A DNA stretch of 54,280 nt from Oceanobacillus bengalensis (lineage in GTDB: Bacteria; Bacillota; Bacilli; Bacillales; Amphibacillaceae): positions 1-54,280 of the forward strand of contig NZ_RBZO01000029.1 in NCBI RefSeq assembly GCF_003628445.1, written 5' to 3'. Numbering within the stretch: the first letter of the stretch is position 1; each line of letters opens with the position of its first letter. Shown here piece by piece: positions 14,578 through 23,661 of the stretch. The position numbers and the translations under genes were made by a program. The notes under the pieces are model-generated. The model saw only the letters and a list, made by a program, of their open reading frames with translations, searched no databases and was not told where the DNA came from.

Positions 14578-15483
14578 ATGAAAAAAGTATTAACAATGGC
14601 AATCCTTTCTTTGATCGTCTTTTTAGGTGCTTGTTCAATGGAGAGCCCATTTGTAAATAATGATTCTGAAAGTGATGGCAAGGTTAAAATAGGGCTGAGT
14701 ATTTCTACGTTAAATAATCCATTCTTTGTATCGCTTCGTGACGCAATCGTAGAGGATGCCGAATCGAAGGGAATGGAAATTGTTGTTGTGAATGCACAGG
14801 ATGATGCAGCAACAGAAATTAGTGGTATTGAAGATTTAATTCAGCAAGGTGTCGATATCTTATTAATTAATCCGACTGATTCTGCAGCAGTATCTTCTGC
14901 CGTACAATCAGCAAATAATGCAGAAATTCCAGTCATTACGATTGATCGATCAGCAGATAAAGGAGAAGTGGAAACACTCATTACTTCGGATAACGTAGCC
15001 GGTGGTGAGATGGCAGCTAACTTCATCATTGAAACTGTTGGTGAAGGGGCGAAGGTTGCTGAAATCGAAGGGATTGCAGGCGCTTCCGCAACGCGAGAAC
15101 GTGGAGAAGGATTCCATAATATAGCTGACGAGAGCCTTGATATTGTTGCAAGCCAGCCAGCTGATTTTGACCGGACGAAGGGTTTAACGGTTATGGAAAA
15201 TACCTTGCAAGGTAGCGGTGATATTCAGGCAGTATTTGCCCATAATGATGAAATGGCCCTCGGTGCAATTGAAGCAATTAAAGCAGCTGGGAAAGACATT
15301 ATTGTTGTAGGCTTTGATGGAGTGGAGGATGCACTTAATTCAGTTGAAGCAGGTGACTTAACTGCAACGATTGCTCAACAACCAGGCTTAATGGGACAAG
15401 AAGCAGTATCAGCAGTAGAACGGGTGCTTAATGGTGAAGAATTAGAGGAGCTCATTAAGGTGCCATTGGAATTAGTTCAATAA
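14578..15483 (+). CDS. rbsB: Ribose-binding lipoprotein
   Basis: A 301-residue substrate-binding protein anchored outside the membrane as a lipoprotein: basic MKKVL start, hydrophobic stretch and lipobox LGAC with Cys19. The mature part is a type I periplasmic-binding fold (GLSISTLNNPFFVSLRDA, then LINPTDSAAVSSAV, ITIDRSADKG and AHNDEMALGAIEA), the residues that hug ribose in RbsB. The ATG at 14578 follows AAAGGGGTGG. It is the last gene of rbsRKDACB; two strong hairpins follow downstream. Confidence 0.95.
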   Translation: MKKVLTMAILSLIVFLGACSMESPFVNNDSESDGKVKIGLSISTLNNPFFVSLRDAIVEDAESKGMEIVVVNAQDDAATEISGIEDLIQQGVDILLINPTDSAAVSSAVQSANNAEIPVITIDRSADKGEVETLITSDNVAGGEMAANFIIETVGEGAKVAEIEGIAGASATRERGEGFHNIADESLDIVASQPADFDRTKGLTVMENTLQGSGDIQAVFAHNDEMALGAIEAIKAAGKDIIVVGFDGVEDALNSVEAGDLTATIAQQPGLMGQEAVSAVERVLNGEELEELIKVPLELVQ

Positions 15484-15520
15484 GGTGCCTGTCACTCCTC
15501 GAATTTTGTCGAAAAGGGAG
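15483..15520. repeat. B-type repeat, half copy after rbsB
   Basis: AGGTGCCTGTCAC, then CTCGAATTTTGTCGAAAAGG, match the left half of the full B repeat at 48009-48065. It begins at the rbsB stop codon, whose last base is the first of the repeat. Confidence 0.75.
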
Positions 15521-15546
15521 TAGAACTGTCCGATTAGATTAACTAA

Positions 15547-15583
15547 CATTCAGTGGTGATAAGAAGAACACCCCCACTGAATG
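15547..15583 (+). terminator. Hairpin after rbsB
   Basis: CATTCAGTGG (15547-15556) pairs with CCACTGAATG (15574-15583). It is followed by AAGTTTCACTTT, so it may stop rbs transcription or protect the 3' end. Confidence 0.6.
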
Positions 15584-15615
15584 AAGTTTCACTTTATTAC
15601 AGGTGATCAATACAT

Positions 15616-15660
15616 AGGTAATAGAGATGAGTGAACTAAAATTCGTCTCTATTACCTTTT
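15616..15660. terminator. Bidirectional terminator between rbsB and the AraC-family gene
   Basis: AGGTAATAGAGA (15616-15627) pairs with TCTCTATTACCT (15646-15657), a perfect 12-bp stem followed by TTTTC. It lies between two convergent genes. Confidence 0.75.
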
Positions 15661-15692
15661 CACATTTTGCGGAATAGCCATTAATTTTTATA

Positions 15693-16601
15693 TCATTCAT
15701 GTAAAAAAATTCTATCCTGTATGATCTGATCAAATGGTATAAATGATTTGCTATTTCGATATTTTCCAGGTGAAACGCCTATGGCTGAGCGGAATACCTT
15801 ACTGAAATAATTCCCATTGGAGTAGCCGACTCTTCGCGAGATTTCCTCAATGGTTACATCATTGTTTCTTAGTAGTTCAATAGACTTCTCGATTCTAATT
15901 TTAGTGACATAGTTTAGTGGGGTAATATGTAATGTTTCGTGAAATAGTCTGGAAAAGTGGTATTTGGAGATACCAGCTTCTTCTACAATTTCATCCAGTG
16001 AAATTGGCTCCTGAAAGTTACGATGAATAAAATAGACTGCTTTTGTAATCGACTCTGGCCATTCTTTATTATTCTCTTCTTCCTTCTTTTTGTATAAATA
16101 GCGATGCAGCTCCATTAAAAAGGTATAGGCATAAGAAGAAACTTCATATGCATCATGAATTTCATTATGTACTGCTTTTGTATAAAGATTGAAAATAAGT
16201 TGAATTGGACTTGTGTCTTCGTCCATCCTGAGAATATTCCCGTAGGATTTTGTGATTTCTTCAAAATTTCGTCTTACTTCCTCACCATATAATGTGATAT
16301 GAACAAACTCCCATCCATCACTATCTTCAGGTAAATAATAGCGATGATTACTTGGAATATTTACAAAGAAAGCCTCCCCAGGTTTCAAGCGAATCTTGTC
16401 GTCATTGATTATAATCTCACCTTCACCTTTTATCGTATATTGAAAAATAACTTTTCCTGTTTCCCACCGTTTTCGTCCATCCCAATCATAATCTGTACTA
16501 TTTCGTATTTCCCAACCTAATGTATGGATACCGGCAATGCGTTCCTGCATCTCGCCGGGAAACTTAAAAAAATAAGTTCGATAGTCATTACAAGTTAGCA
16601 A
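15693..16601 (-). CDS. AraC-family transcriptional regulator with cupin sensor
   Basis: A 302-residue regulator: an N-terminal AraC-type ligand-binding cupin (about 25-160; GEGEIIINDDKIRLKPGEAFFVNIP) and two helix-turn-helix motifs at the C-terminus (about 195-295; ISLDEIVEEAGISKYHFSRLFHE and VTIEEISRRVGYSNGNYFSKVFR). The start is TTG at 16601, with GAAGGG upstream; nearby ATG codons are absent. It is transcribed away from the alpha-galactosidase gene melA, and the shared 167-bp gap contains a palindrome, so it most likely activates melA in response to an alpha-galactoside such as melibiose. The inducer is an inference. Confidence 0.85.
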   Translation of the reverse strand: MLTCNDYRTYFFKFPGEMQERIAGIHTLGWEIRNSTDYDWDGRKRWETGKVIFQYTIKGEGEIIINDDKIRLKPGEAFFVNIPSNHRYYLPEDSDGWEFVHITLYGEEVRRNFEEITKSYGNILRMDEDTSPIQLIFNLYTKAVHNEIHDAYEVSSYAYTFLMELHRYLYKKKEEENNKEWPESITKAVYFIHRNFQEPISLDEIVEEAGISKYHFSRLFHETLHITPLNYVTKIRIEKSIELLRNNDVTIEEISRRVGYSNGNYFSKVFRSAIGVSPGKYRNSKSFIPFDQIIQDRIFLHE

Positions 16602-16696
16602 TATTTTACCCTTCTTTCTATTTATCTTACCATTGAAACGGTTGAATATTGAAATTATGATGATTATAGCAATACTTTCTCTTTCTTAGAAGGGGA

Positions 16697-16729
16697 TATA
16701 ATGTAAAGTTTTTGTAAAGCAATTTACAA
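16697..16729 (+). promoter_or_regulatory. melA -10 box and palindromic operator
   Basis: TATAAT at 16697-16702 has no good -35 box, as expected for an activated promoter. Ten bases later TTGTAAAGCAATTTACAA (16712-16729) is a perfect 7-bp-arm palindrome. AraC proteins usually bind direct repeats, so this symmetric site may instead serve a second regulator. Confidence 0.5.
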
Positions 16730-16768
16730 CTATATGACTACTTTCATAGGAGAAACAGGAGGGGTAAC

Positions 16769-18070
16769 ATGTCAAAGGTTACATTTTTAGGCGCCGGTAG
16801 CACTGTGTTTGCTAAGAACCTACTTGGTGATTGTATGACGGTCCAGGCATTACAGGAGTTTGAATTTGCATTATTCGATATTAATTTAGAAAGACTGAAA
16901 GATTCCGAAATGATGTTATTACAATTAAAAGAAAACCTTGGATCAAAGGTAAAAATTGTCGCATATACAGATAGGAAAGAAGCACTATCAGATGCAAAAT
17001 ACGTAATAAATGCCATTCAAGTTGGTGGATATAAACCAAGCACAGTAATCGATTTTGAAATTCCGAAGAAGTACGGGTTACGTCAAACGATTGCAGATAC
17101 AATCGGCATAGGTGGTATTTTCCGCAGCTTAAGAACGATTCCGGTCATGATGGATTTTGCAAGAGATATGGAAGAGGTATGTCCAGATGCATGGTTTTTA
17201 AACTATACAAATCCGATGGCTACACTGACAGGAACATTGCTCAGATATACAAGCATTAAAACTGTCGGGTTATGCCATAGTGTGCAAGTATGTGCAGACC
17301 ATCTTCTAACCTCTTTGGATATGCCTAAAGATAATGTGCAGTGGAACATTGCTGGTATCAATCATATGGCATGGTTACTTGATATTACTCGAAATGGAGA
17401 AGACCTTTATCCAGAAATCAAGAAAAGGGCAATAGAAAAACAGAGGACAGATCATAACGATAAAGTTCGCTTTGAATTGATGCGACGCTTTGGATATTAC
17501 GTAACAGAGTCATCCGAACATAATGCAGAATACCATCCATATTTTATTAAGCAAAACAACCCTGCGTTAATTGAGCATTATAATATTCCTTTGGACGAAT
17601 ATTTAAGACGGTGTGAGAATCAAATACAAAAATGGGAAAATATGCGCTCCGATATGGTTGGAAATAAAGATTTAACACATACACGTACACATGAATATGG
17701 ATCGTATATTATCGAAGCAATGGAGACAAATCAGCCCTATAAAATAGGTGGGAATGTTCTAAATACAGGGCGGTTAATATCTAATCTACCAGAAAAGGCA
17801 TGTGTAGAAGTTGCTTGTCTCGTCGACGCCAGTGGTGTCACACCGACATATGTTGGCGAATTACCAGAACAATTAGCTGCTTTAAATCGCACAAATATTA
17901 ATACACAGTTGCTTACGATTGAGGCAGCGATGACAAGAAAAAAGGAATATATTTACCAAGCAGCATTGCTTGATCCGCATACAGCCGCCGAATTATCAAT
18001 CGATGATATTGTATCCATGTGTGATGAGTTAATCGATGCACATGGAAGTTGGTTACCTGCGTACCGTTAA
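16769..18070 (+). CDS. melA: Alpha-galactosidase, glycoside hydrolase family 4
   Basis: A 433-residue GH4 enzyme, similar along its whole length to E. coli MelA. GH4 glycosidases use NAD+ and a divalent metal (Mn2+) and cleave by an oxidation-elimination mechanism in the cytosol. Seen here: the NAD-binding GAGSTVF (8-14), DFEIPKKYGLRQTIADTIGIGGIFR (95-119), NYTNPMA (145-151), the metal-binding Cys169 in GLCHSVQ and His199 in GINHMAW. These are the alpha-galactosidase-type motifs rather than those of the 6-phospho-glucosidase branch. AGGAGGGG precedes the ATG. It is a single-gene unit with its own terminator, next to a divergent AraC regulator and upstream of an ABC sugar importer. Confidence 0.9.
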   Translation: MSKVTFLGAGSTVFAKNLLGDCMTVQALQEFEFALFDINLERLKDSEMMLLQLKENLGSKVKIVAYTDRKEALSDAKYVINAIQVGGYKPSTVIDFEIPKKYGLRQTIADTIGIGGIFRSLRTIPVMMDFARDMEEVCPDAWFLNYTNPMATLTGTLLRYTSIKTVGLCHSVQVCADHLLTSLDMPKDNVQWNIAGINHMAWLLDITRNGEDLYPEIKKRAIEKQRTDHNDKVRFELMRRFGYYVTESSEHNAEYHPYFIKQNNPALIEHYNIPLDEYLRRCENQIQKWENMRSDMVGNKDLTHTRTHEYGSYIIEAMETNQPYKIGGNVLNTGRLISNLPEKACVEVACLVDASGVTPTYVGELPEQLAALNRTNINTQLLTIEAAMTRKKEYIYQAALLDPHTAAELSIDDIVSMCDELIDAHGSWLPAYR

Positions 18071-18083
18071 ATTTTGTATATAG

Positions 18084-18117
18084 GAAACCCAATAAATCTC
18101 CCCATTTTTTGGGTTTC
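18084..18117 (+). terminator. melA terminator
   Basis: GAAACCCA (18084-18091) pairs with TGGGTTTC (18110-18117), with a T-run both inside the loop and after the stem (TATTACTCT). Confidence 0.65.
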
Positions 18118-18305
18118 TATTACTCTATTTATCTTATAAATCCTCGTCATTTGTAATATCCTCTACAAAATTTTCTAAATTATTTATCAAAAAGAGACAA
18201 ATTACCGTTTATTTGGAATTTTCAATATATTAATATTAAATTAATATTGCCTTAACATTACAGTGCTAATATGAAGTTGTTCCTAAATAAAGGCAGGTGA
18301 AGTTA

Positions 18306-19295
18306 TTGGAAAATCAATCGACAATTGAAAATGTACCCATACCGAAAATGTCGAAAGAAAGGAAAATAAAGCGAAAAAGTCCGAAAGTGAAAGGTCCTAA
18401 ACTTAAACCCTTTCGAAAAAACTGGGATTTATATTTACTTATTTTTCCTGTACTTATCTATTTTATCGTCTTCAAATACATTCCGATGTATGGGGTACAA
18501 ATTGCGTTTAAAGATTTTATTGCAGTAGAGGGGATCCTAGGCAGTCCTTGGGTTGGCTTCGAACATTTTGAAAGGTTTTTTGATAGTTTTTACTTTGAAA
18601 GGCTTATCTCAAATACCTTACTAATTGGATTGTATGAACTTGCTGTAGGTTTTCCAATCCCGATTATTCTAGCGCTTTTGATTAATGAAGTAAGAAACAA
18701 GTATTTTAAGTCGTTCATTCAGACAATTACATATGCACCACATTTTTTATCCGTTGTTGTGGTAGTGGGGATGATGTTTCTTCTCTTGTCACCTCAAACT
18801 GGAATTGTTAATCAAATCATTGTTTTGTTTGGTGGAGAGCCAATTTCCTTCATGACGGAACCAGGTTGGTTTAAAACTTTATACGTATTCTCTGGTATTT
18901 GGCAGAACATGGGGTGGAGCTCGATTATTTACCTTGCTGCACTTTCAGCGGTAGACCCACAATTACATGAAGCTGCAGAAATAGATGGTGCAAGTAGGTT
19001 ACAACGAATATGGCATATCAATCTACCAAGTATTAAACCTACCATTATCATCATGCTCATTCTCCAATGTGGTAGTATCCTTGGGGTTGGTTTCGAGAAA
19101 GTATTCTTAATGCAAAATAGTTTAAACATGAGTGCATCGGATGTTATTTCTACACATGTATACCGTACAGGAATATTAGGTTCCGAGTATAGTTATTCAG
19201 CAGCAATTGGGTTATTCGAATCCGTCGTTAACCTCGTCATTCTATTGCTTGTTAATTACACAGCACGTAAAGTAAACAAGGTTAGCTTATGGTAG
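18306..19295 (+). CDS. Sugar ABC transporter permease, LplB type
   Basis: A 329-residue inner-membrane permease of the BPD_transp_1 family. After a basic cytosolic head it has six helices, starting with DLYLLIFPVLIYFIVFKYIPMYGVQIAF, the hallmark of the LplB group of oligosaccharide permeases, and the EAA loop LHEAAEIDGASRLQRIWHINLPSI that contacts the ATPase. The TTG at 18306 sits at a normal distance from AGGCAGGTGA; the upstream in-frame GTG is inside that ribosome-binding site. With the next two genes it forms an importer without its own ATPase; such systems use a shared MsmX-type ATPase encoded elsewhere. Confidence 0.9.
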   Translation: MENQSTIENVPIPKMSKERKIKRKSPKVKGPKLKPFRKNWDLYLLIFPVLIYFIVFKYIPMYGVQIAFKDFIAVEGILGSPWVGFEHFERFFDSFYFERLISNTLLIGLYELAVGFPIPIILALLINEVRNKYFKSFIQTITYAPHFLSVVVVVGMMFLLLSPQTGIVNQIIVLFGGEPISFMTEPGWFKTLYVFSGIWQNMGWSSIIYLAALSAVDPQLHEAAEIDGASRLQRIWHINLPSIKPTIIIMLILQCGSILGVGFEKVFLMQNSLNMSASDVISTHVYRTGILGSEYSYSAAIGLFESVVNLVILLLVNYTARKVNKVSLW

Positions 19296-19313
19296 TTAGG
19301 AGGACAAGCTTCG

Positions 19314-20198
19314 ATGTTAAAGAAGATGAGCTTAGGGGATAAATTTTTTACAGTATTTAATTACTTTGTATTGGTAGTCATCGCTTGTCTTATGGTTTAT
19401 CCGTTACTTTATGTATTAAGTGCTTCCTTTAGTAATCCAGAAAGAATTGTTTTAGGAGATATTTGGTTATTCCCACAGGAGTTTCGCCTGGATTCCTATA
19501 TAACCGTATTTCAAAACGAAGATGTATTGATAGGCTATCGTAATACGATTATTTACACGGTACTTGGAACAGCTATTAATCTATTATTCTCAATCATGAT
19601 AGCATATCCATTATCTCGTAAAGATTTCTACGGTAGGGGGGTGATTACAGCCTTTATCATGTTCACTATGTTTTTCAGTGGTGGGATGATACCTACATTT
19701 TTACTAATAAGAGATCTTGGAATGTTAGATACAATTTGGGCAATTGTTTTGCCTGGTGCTGTTTCTGTGTATAACGTCATTATCATGCGGACGTTCTTCC
19801 AAAATATTCCGGAAGAACTTCGGGAAGCGGCTGAAATAGATGGATGTAGTAATATTACTTTTCTAATTCGTATTGTTCTACCTCTATCGATGCCAATCAT
19901 TGCAGTGATGACGCTTTTCTACGGTGTTGGTCATTGGAACGCATACTTTGATGCATTGATTTACCTGAATGATGAAGATAAATATCCATTGCAGTTATTC
20001 TTACGGCAAATGCTTATCCAAGAAGATATGTCAGGAATGGGTAGTGCCGGAAGTGAAGTGCTTGCTGAGCATCTGATGCAAATCGAAGGACTAAAATATG
20101 CCGTTGTTGTTGTAGCTAGTTTACCAATGTTAATTCTTTACCCATTTTTACAAAAATATTTTGTCAAAGGTGTCATGATTGGATCATTAAAAGGTTAA
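19314..20198 (+). CDS. Sugar ABC transporter permease, LplC type
   Basis: A 294-residue partner permease with six helices and the EAA loop LREAAEIDGCSNITFLIRIVLPLS. The start MSLGDKFFTVFNYFVLVVIACLMVYPLLYVLSASFS and the ending LPMLILYPFLQKYFVKGVMIGSLKG are typical of LplC/CUT1-type carbohydrate permeases. A GGAGGACAAGC ribosome-binding site precedes the ATG and the gap to the LplB-type gene is 18 bp, so the two are co-transcribed. It would form the heterodimeric channel with the preceding protein. Confidence 0.9.
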   Translation: MLKKMSLGDKFFTVFNYFVLVVIACLMVYPLLYVLSASFSNPERIVLGDIWLFPQEFRLDSYITVFQNEDVLIGYRNTIIYTVLGTAINLLFSIMIAYPLSRKDFYGRGVITAFIMFTMFFSGGMIPTFLLIRDLGMLDTIWAIVLPGAVSVYNVIIMRTFFQNIPEELREAAEIDGCSNITFLIRIVLPLSMPIIAVMTLFYGVGHWNAYFDALIYLNDEDKYPLQLFLRQMLIQEDMSGMGSAGSEVLAEHLMQIEGLKYAVVVVASLPMLILYPFLQKYFVKGVMIGSLKG

Positions 20199-20218
20199 AT
20201 ACAAGGGAGGAAAAGGGA

Positions 20219-21892
20219 ATGAGAAACAAAAAGTGGTTGTTATTAATTGCTTCTTTAATCGTTGTAATGTTTCTAGCAGCATGTAGTGGTTCTGATTCAT
20301 CTGATACAGATTCTGGTGAAGAGGAATCGAATGAAACGGATTCAAGTAGTGGGGATGAGGAATCTGAACGTGCAGCAAGTTCTGCAGACAATGTAAATAA
20401 AGAAGGCTTTCCAATCGTAAAGGAGGAAATTGACTTAACATTCTTCACTGGAAAATATGAGCCTAACCTAGATGATTATGAAGAAACACTCGTATTTAAA
20501 ACATATGCAGAACAAACAGGCGTAAATGTTACGTTTGATGAAGTACCATTTGGAACATTAACAGAAAAACGTAATTTAGCTTTAGCAAGTGGTGAATATT
20601 CAGATGTGTTCTATTCAGCACGTATTCCTGCAGCAGATTTGTATACGTATGGTCAACAAGGGATATTCGTACCACTAAATGATTTAATTGATGAATATGC
20701 ACCAAATCTAAAAGCAGTCATGGAAAAACACCCAGATATTAAGAAGGGTTTAACGATGCCAGATGGAAATATTTATTCTGTTCCTTCTTATTACAGTCCT
20801 GAATTTTTACCAATGTTGATTGGAAAACCAATTTGGGTGAAAGATTCTTGGTTAGAACAACTAGACATGGAAGAACCGAAAACAATTGATGATTTTTATG
20901 CTTACTTAAAAGCAGTAAGTGAAACAGATTTAAATGGTAATGGAGAAAATGATGAGATTCCATTTAGCGCGTCAAATGTAAATCAAATTGTGAATTCGAT
21001 TAAAGGAGCATGGGGCCTTGGTACAAGAGGGGTAGGACATACTTATGTTGACATTGACCCTGAGACGGACGAATTACGATTTACTCGTACAGATGATAAA
21101 TATAAAGAAATGCTAGAATTTGTAAACAAACTATATACTGAAGGTTTAATCGACCAAGAAATCTTCACGATGGATGATAGCAAGCTAAATGCTAAAGGTT
21201 CTCAAGGTGTTCTTGGAACTGCGATTGTACCGAATCCAGAAACAGTATTTACAGATCAAGATGACTATATTGGTTTAGGATCTCTAGAAGGTCCACATGG
21301 TGACAACTTATATAGTCATGTGAAGACACCGTTAGTTCACGTTGGTGCATTTGCAATTACGGACAAGAACGAACATCCAGAAGCAACACTTCGATGGATT
21401 GACCATTTCTTTAGTGATGAAGGAGCTGCATTCCAGTTCATGGGAATTGAAGGCGAAACATATGAAGTAACTGAAGATGGCGAATTTGAATTTTTTGAAG
21501 AAATTACGAATAACCCAGATGGTTTAACATTTGATCAAGCATTAACACCGTATGTTACGTGGATGGGTGGAAGCTACCCTGGTTATGTTCAAGAAAAATA
21601 CTTCAAAGGATCTGAATCCCTACCAAGTGCGATTGAAGTAGGGGAAAAAGTAGCACCAAATGCACCTGAGGAAATATGGAACGGATTTAACTACACGGAT
21701 GATGAATTAGACTTCAAACAAACAACAGGAGCTGATCTCCATACGTACATTGGCGAAATGGAAGCTGGATTTATCTCTGGCGATATCTCTTTCAGCGAAT
21801 GGGATAACTATGTAGAACAAGTGAAAGAAATGGGGCAAGATGAGTACCTTGAAGTAGAAAAAGCAGCATACGAAAGATATCAAGAAAGCTAA
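20219..21892 (+). CDS. Extracellular sugar-binding lipoprotein, LplA type
   Basis: A 557-residue solute-binding protein. The signal peptide ends in the lipobox LAAC with Cys22, followed by a long Ser/Glu/Asp linker (about 23-62) that presents the domain away from the membrane. The mature body, EIDLTFFTGKYEPNLDDYEETLVFKTY onward, belongs to the large extracellular solute-binding family 1 used by LplA-type importers for oligosaccharides, with size and ending (FSEWDNYVEQVKEMG) normal. It is the third gene after the two permeases, followed by a good terminator. The neighbours melA and a Gfo/Idh/MocA protein suggest an alpha-galactoside or related glycoside as ligand; this is inference. Confidence 0.9.
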   Translation: MRNKKWLLLIASLIVVMFLAACSGSDSSDTDSGEEESNETDSSSGDEESERAASSADNVNKEGFPIVKEEIDLTFFTGKYEPNLDDYEETLVFKTYAEQTGVNVTFDEVPFGTLTEKRNLALASGEYSDVFYSARIPAADLYTYGQQGIFVPLNDLIDEYAPNLKAVMEKHPDIKKGLTMPDGNIYSVPSYYSPEFLPMLIGKPIWVKDSWLEQLDMEEPKTIDDFYAYLKAVSETDLNGNGENDEIPFSASNVNQIVNSIKGAWGLGTRGVGHTYVDIDPETDELRFTRTDDKYKEMLEFVNKLYTEGLIDQEIFTMDDSKLNAKGSQGVLGTAIVPNPETVFTDQDDYIGLGSLEGPHGDNLYSHVKTPLVHVGAFAITDKNEHPEATLRWIDHFFSDEGAAFQFMGIEGETYEVTEDGEFEFFEEITNNPDGLTFDQALTPYVTWMGGSYPGYVQEKYFKGSESLPSAIEVGEKVAPNAPEEIWNGFNYTDDELDFKQTTGADLHTYIGEMEAGFISGDISFSEWDNYVEQVKEMGQDEYLEVEKAAYERYQES

Positions 21893-21905
21893 TTCTTTAC
21901 GATTT

Positions 21906-21944
21906 AGGAAGGGTGTATAGTAAGTCCTTGCATCCTTCCTTTTT
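21906..21944 (+). terminator. Terminator of the LplBCA-type operon
   Basis: AGGAAGGGTG (21906-21915) pairs with CATCCTTCCT (21931-21940), one G-U pair, followed by TTTT. The 20-bp tandem array begins six bases later. Confidence 0.75.
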
Positions 21945-21949
21945 AAATT

Positions 21950-22239
21950 ATCCAGAGAACAGAGCAGATATCCAGAGAACAGCGATATCCTGAGAAAAGA
22001 GCAGATATCCCGAGAACAGAGCAGAAATCCCGAGAACAGAGCAGAAATCCAGAGAACAGAGCAGATATCCAGAGAACAGAGCAGATATCCAGAGAACAGA
22101 GCAGATATCCAGAGAACAGAGCAGATATCCAGAGAACAGAGCAGATATCCCGAGAACAGAGCAGATATCCCGAGAACAGAGCAGAAATCCTGAGAACAGA
22201 GCAGATATCCTGAGAACAGCGATATCCTGAGAAAAGAGC
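21950..22239. repeat. Tandem array of about fifteen 20-bp units
   Basis: The unit is ATATCCAGAGAACAGAGCAG with small changes (CCAGAG, CCCGAG or CCTGAG; GATATCC or GAAATCC). Fifteen ATCC starts occur in 290 bp. Two units near each end are shortened to ...GAACAGCGATATCCTGAG and the ends thus mirror each other. A 20-bp period is not a multiple of three, no start codon is present in the unit, and there are no spacers, so neither a protein nor a CRISPR array fits. It lies between a terminator and the DUF624 gene. Confidence 0.95.
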
Positions 22240-22262
22240 TTAAATATGAAAAGTGAGGTATG

Positions 22263-22880
22263 TTGGAAATGGATGGATTGTTTGTTGGTGTGTATCGAAT
22301 TAGTGAATGGGTAGCGAAACTCCTTTATGTCAATATGTTGTGGATATTTTGCACAATCATTGGATTAGGTATTTTGGGGATTTTTCCTGCAACTGGAGCA
22401 ATGTTTGCTGTTACCAGAAGATGGGTTATTGGTGAAAGGGATATTCCAGTATTTAAAACGTTCTGGCATTATTTCAAGGCAGACTTTGTGAAAACGAATA
22501 TTCTTGGATTTACTCTAGCTGGATTAGGAATCTTTTTGTACATCGATCTGAAGTTCTTTCAGGCAATCATTCATCCAATATATAGCTTAATTAGTATCAT
22601 TTTTCTTGTTTTACTTTTTCTATATTTCGTTATTTTACTCTATATTTTTCCAATCTATGTTCACTATGAACTTAGAGTTTTTCAATACATAAAATACGCA
22701 CTTATTATTGCAATAGGACGGCCCATGCAGACGCTAGCAATGCTCTTGGGCGTTATTATTACTTATTTGTTTTTCAGTTACATTCCTGCTTTTATCCCAT
22801 TTTTTGGTGGTAGTCTTTTAAGTTTGGCTTTAATGTGGCTATCGTCTATTTCCTTTCAGAAAGTTCGTTTGCATAACTAA
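22263..22880 (+). CDS. DUF624 (YesL-like) membrane protein
   Basis: A protein of about 205 residues with four to five membrane helices. The start MEMDGLFVGVYRISEWVAKLLYVNMLWIF and the following GIFPATGAMFAVTRRWVIGE are the signature of DUF624/YesL proteins, which almost always sit beside LplABC-type oligosaccharide importers in Bacilli; their role is unknown. TTG at 22263 gives the usual family start MEMDGL; an ATG one codon upstream and another at 22269 are alternatives, all behind AAGTGAGG. The repeat array ends 23 bp before it, so its promoter must lie in or very close to the array, unless it is read through from the importer. Confidence 0.8.
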   Translation: MEMDGLFVGVYRISEWVAKLLYVNMLWIFCTIIGLGILGIFPATGAMFAVTRRWVIGERDIPVFKTFWHYFKADFVKTNILGFTLAGLGIFLYIDLKFFQAIIHPIYSLISIIFLVLLFLYFVILLYIFPIYVHYELRVFQYIKYALIIAIGRPMQTLAMLLGVIITYLFFSYIPAFIPFFGGSLLSLALMWLSSISFQKVRLHN

Positions 22881-22922
22881 ATTCGGTCATTATTCATATA
22901 TTGAAGAAAAGGAGCATTTTCG

Positions 22923-23621
22923 ATGAATGTAACTATATGGAATGAATATCGTCATGAAAAGGAAAGTGAAATTGTTGCAAAAATTTATCCCAACGGAATT
23001 CATGAAACAATTGCAACATTTCTTGAGGAAGAGGGGTTTAATATACAAACAGCGACCCTTGATGAAGCCGAACATGGCTTAACTGATGAAGTGTTAGCCA
23101 ATACGGATGTTCTCATTTGGTGGGGGCACAGGGCACATTGTGAAGTAGAGGATAGCATTGTAGAAAAAGTAAAGCAACGCGTCTTGGATGGAATGGGACT
23201 ACTTCTCTTACATTCTGCCCACTTTTCGAAACTGTTTAAACAATTAATGGGGACAAGTTGTGACCTGAAGTGGCGAGAAAATGGTGAAAGAGAACTCTTA
23301 TGGGTAGTCGATCCATCCCATCCAATAACAGAGGGGATCCCTGAATACATTGAATTAGAACAAGAAGAGATGTATGGTGAACATTTTGATATTCCAACAC
23401 CAGATGAAATCATTTTTATTAGCTCCTTTGCTGGGGGCGAGGTTTTTCGCAGTGGTGTGACCTTTAAGCGGGGGAAAGGGAAAATATTTTATTTTCGCCC
23501 TGGTCATGAAACATACCCAACTTATTATCATAAAGACATTCAAAAAGTCATTCGAAATGGGGTTAAATGGGCAAAAGCTGATAATACACCTGAAATTACT
23601 TATGGAAATTATTATAGATAA
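22923..23621 (+). CDS. ThuA-like (trehalose utilisation) domain protein
   Basis: A 232-residue single-domain protein of the ThuA/class I glutamine amidotransferase-like fold. Visible blocks: [29 protein letters not shown] at the N-terminus, [22 protein letters not shown] (about 60-82), [19 protein letters not shown] (about 92-110) and the ending [28 protein letters not shown]. ThuA-like proteins accompany sugar oxidoreductases; their reaction is not well defined. It lies 42 bp after the DUF624 gene and 40 bp before a Gfo/Idh/MocA gene, with AAAAGGAGC before the ATG, and probably acts with that oxidoreductase on a sugar. Confidence 0.85.
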   Translation: MNVTIWNEYRHEKESEIVAKIYPNGIHETIATFLEEEGFNIQTATLDEAEHGLTDEVLANTDVLIWWGHRAHCEVEDSIVEKVKQRVLDGMGLLLLHSAHFSKLFKQLMGTSCDLKWRENGERELLWVVDPSHPITEGIPEYIELEQEEMYGEHFDIPTPDEIIFISSFAGGEVFRSGVTFKRGKGKIFYFRPGHETYPTYYHKDIQKVIRNGVKWAKADNTPEITYGNYYR

Positions 23622-23661
23622 TATGATAGGTGACGGACTAATGTGAAGGAGCTAAGAATAG

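Noticed and set aside
21950-22239. Possible CRISPR array
   Set aside because: Units of 20 bp follow each other without spacers, and no cas gene is nearby.
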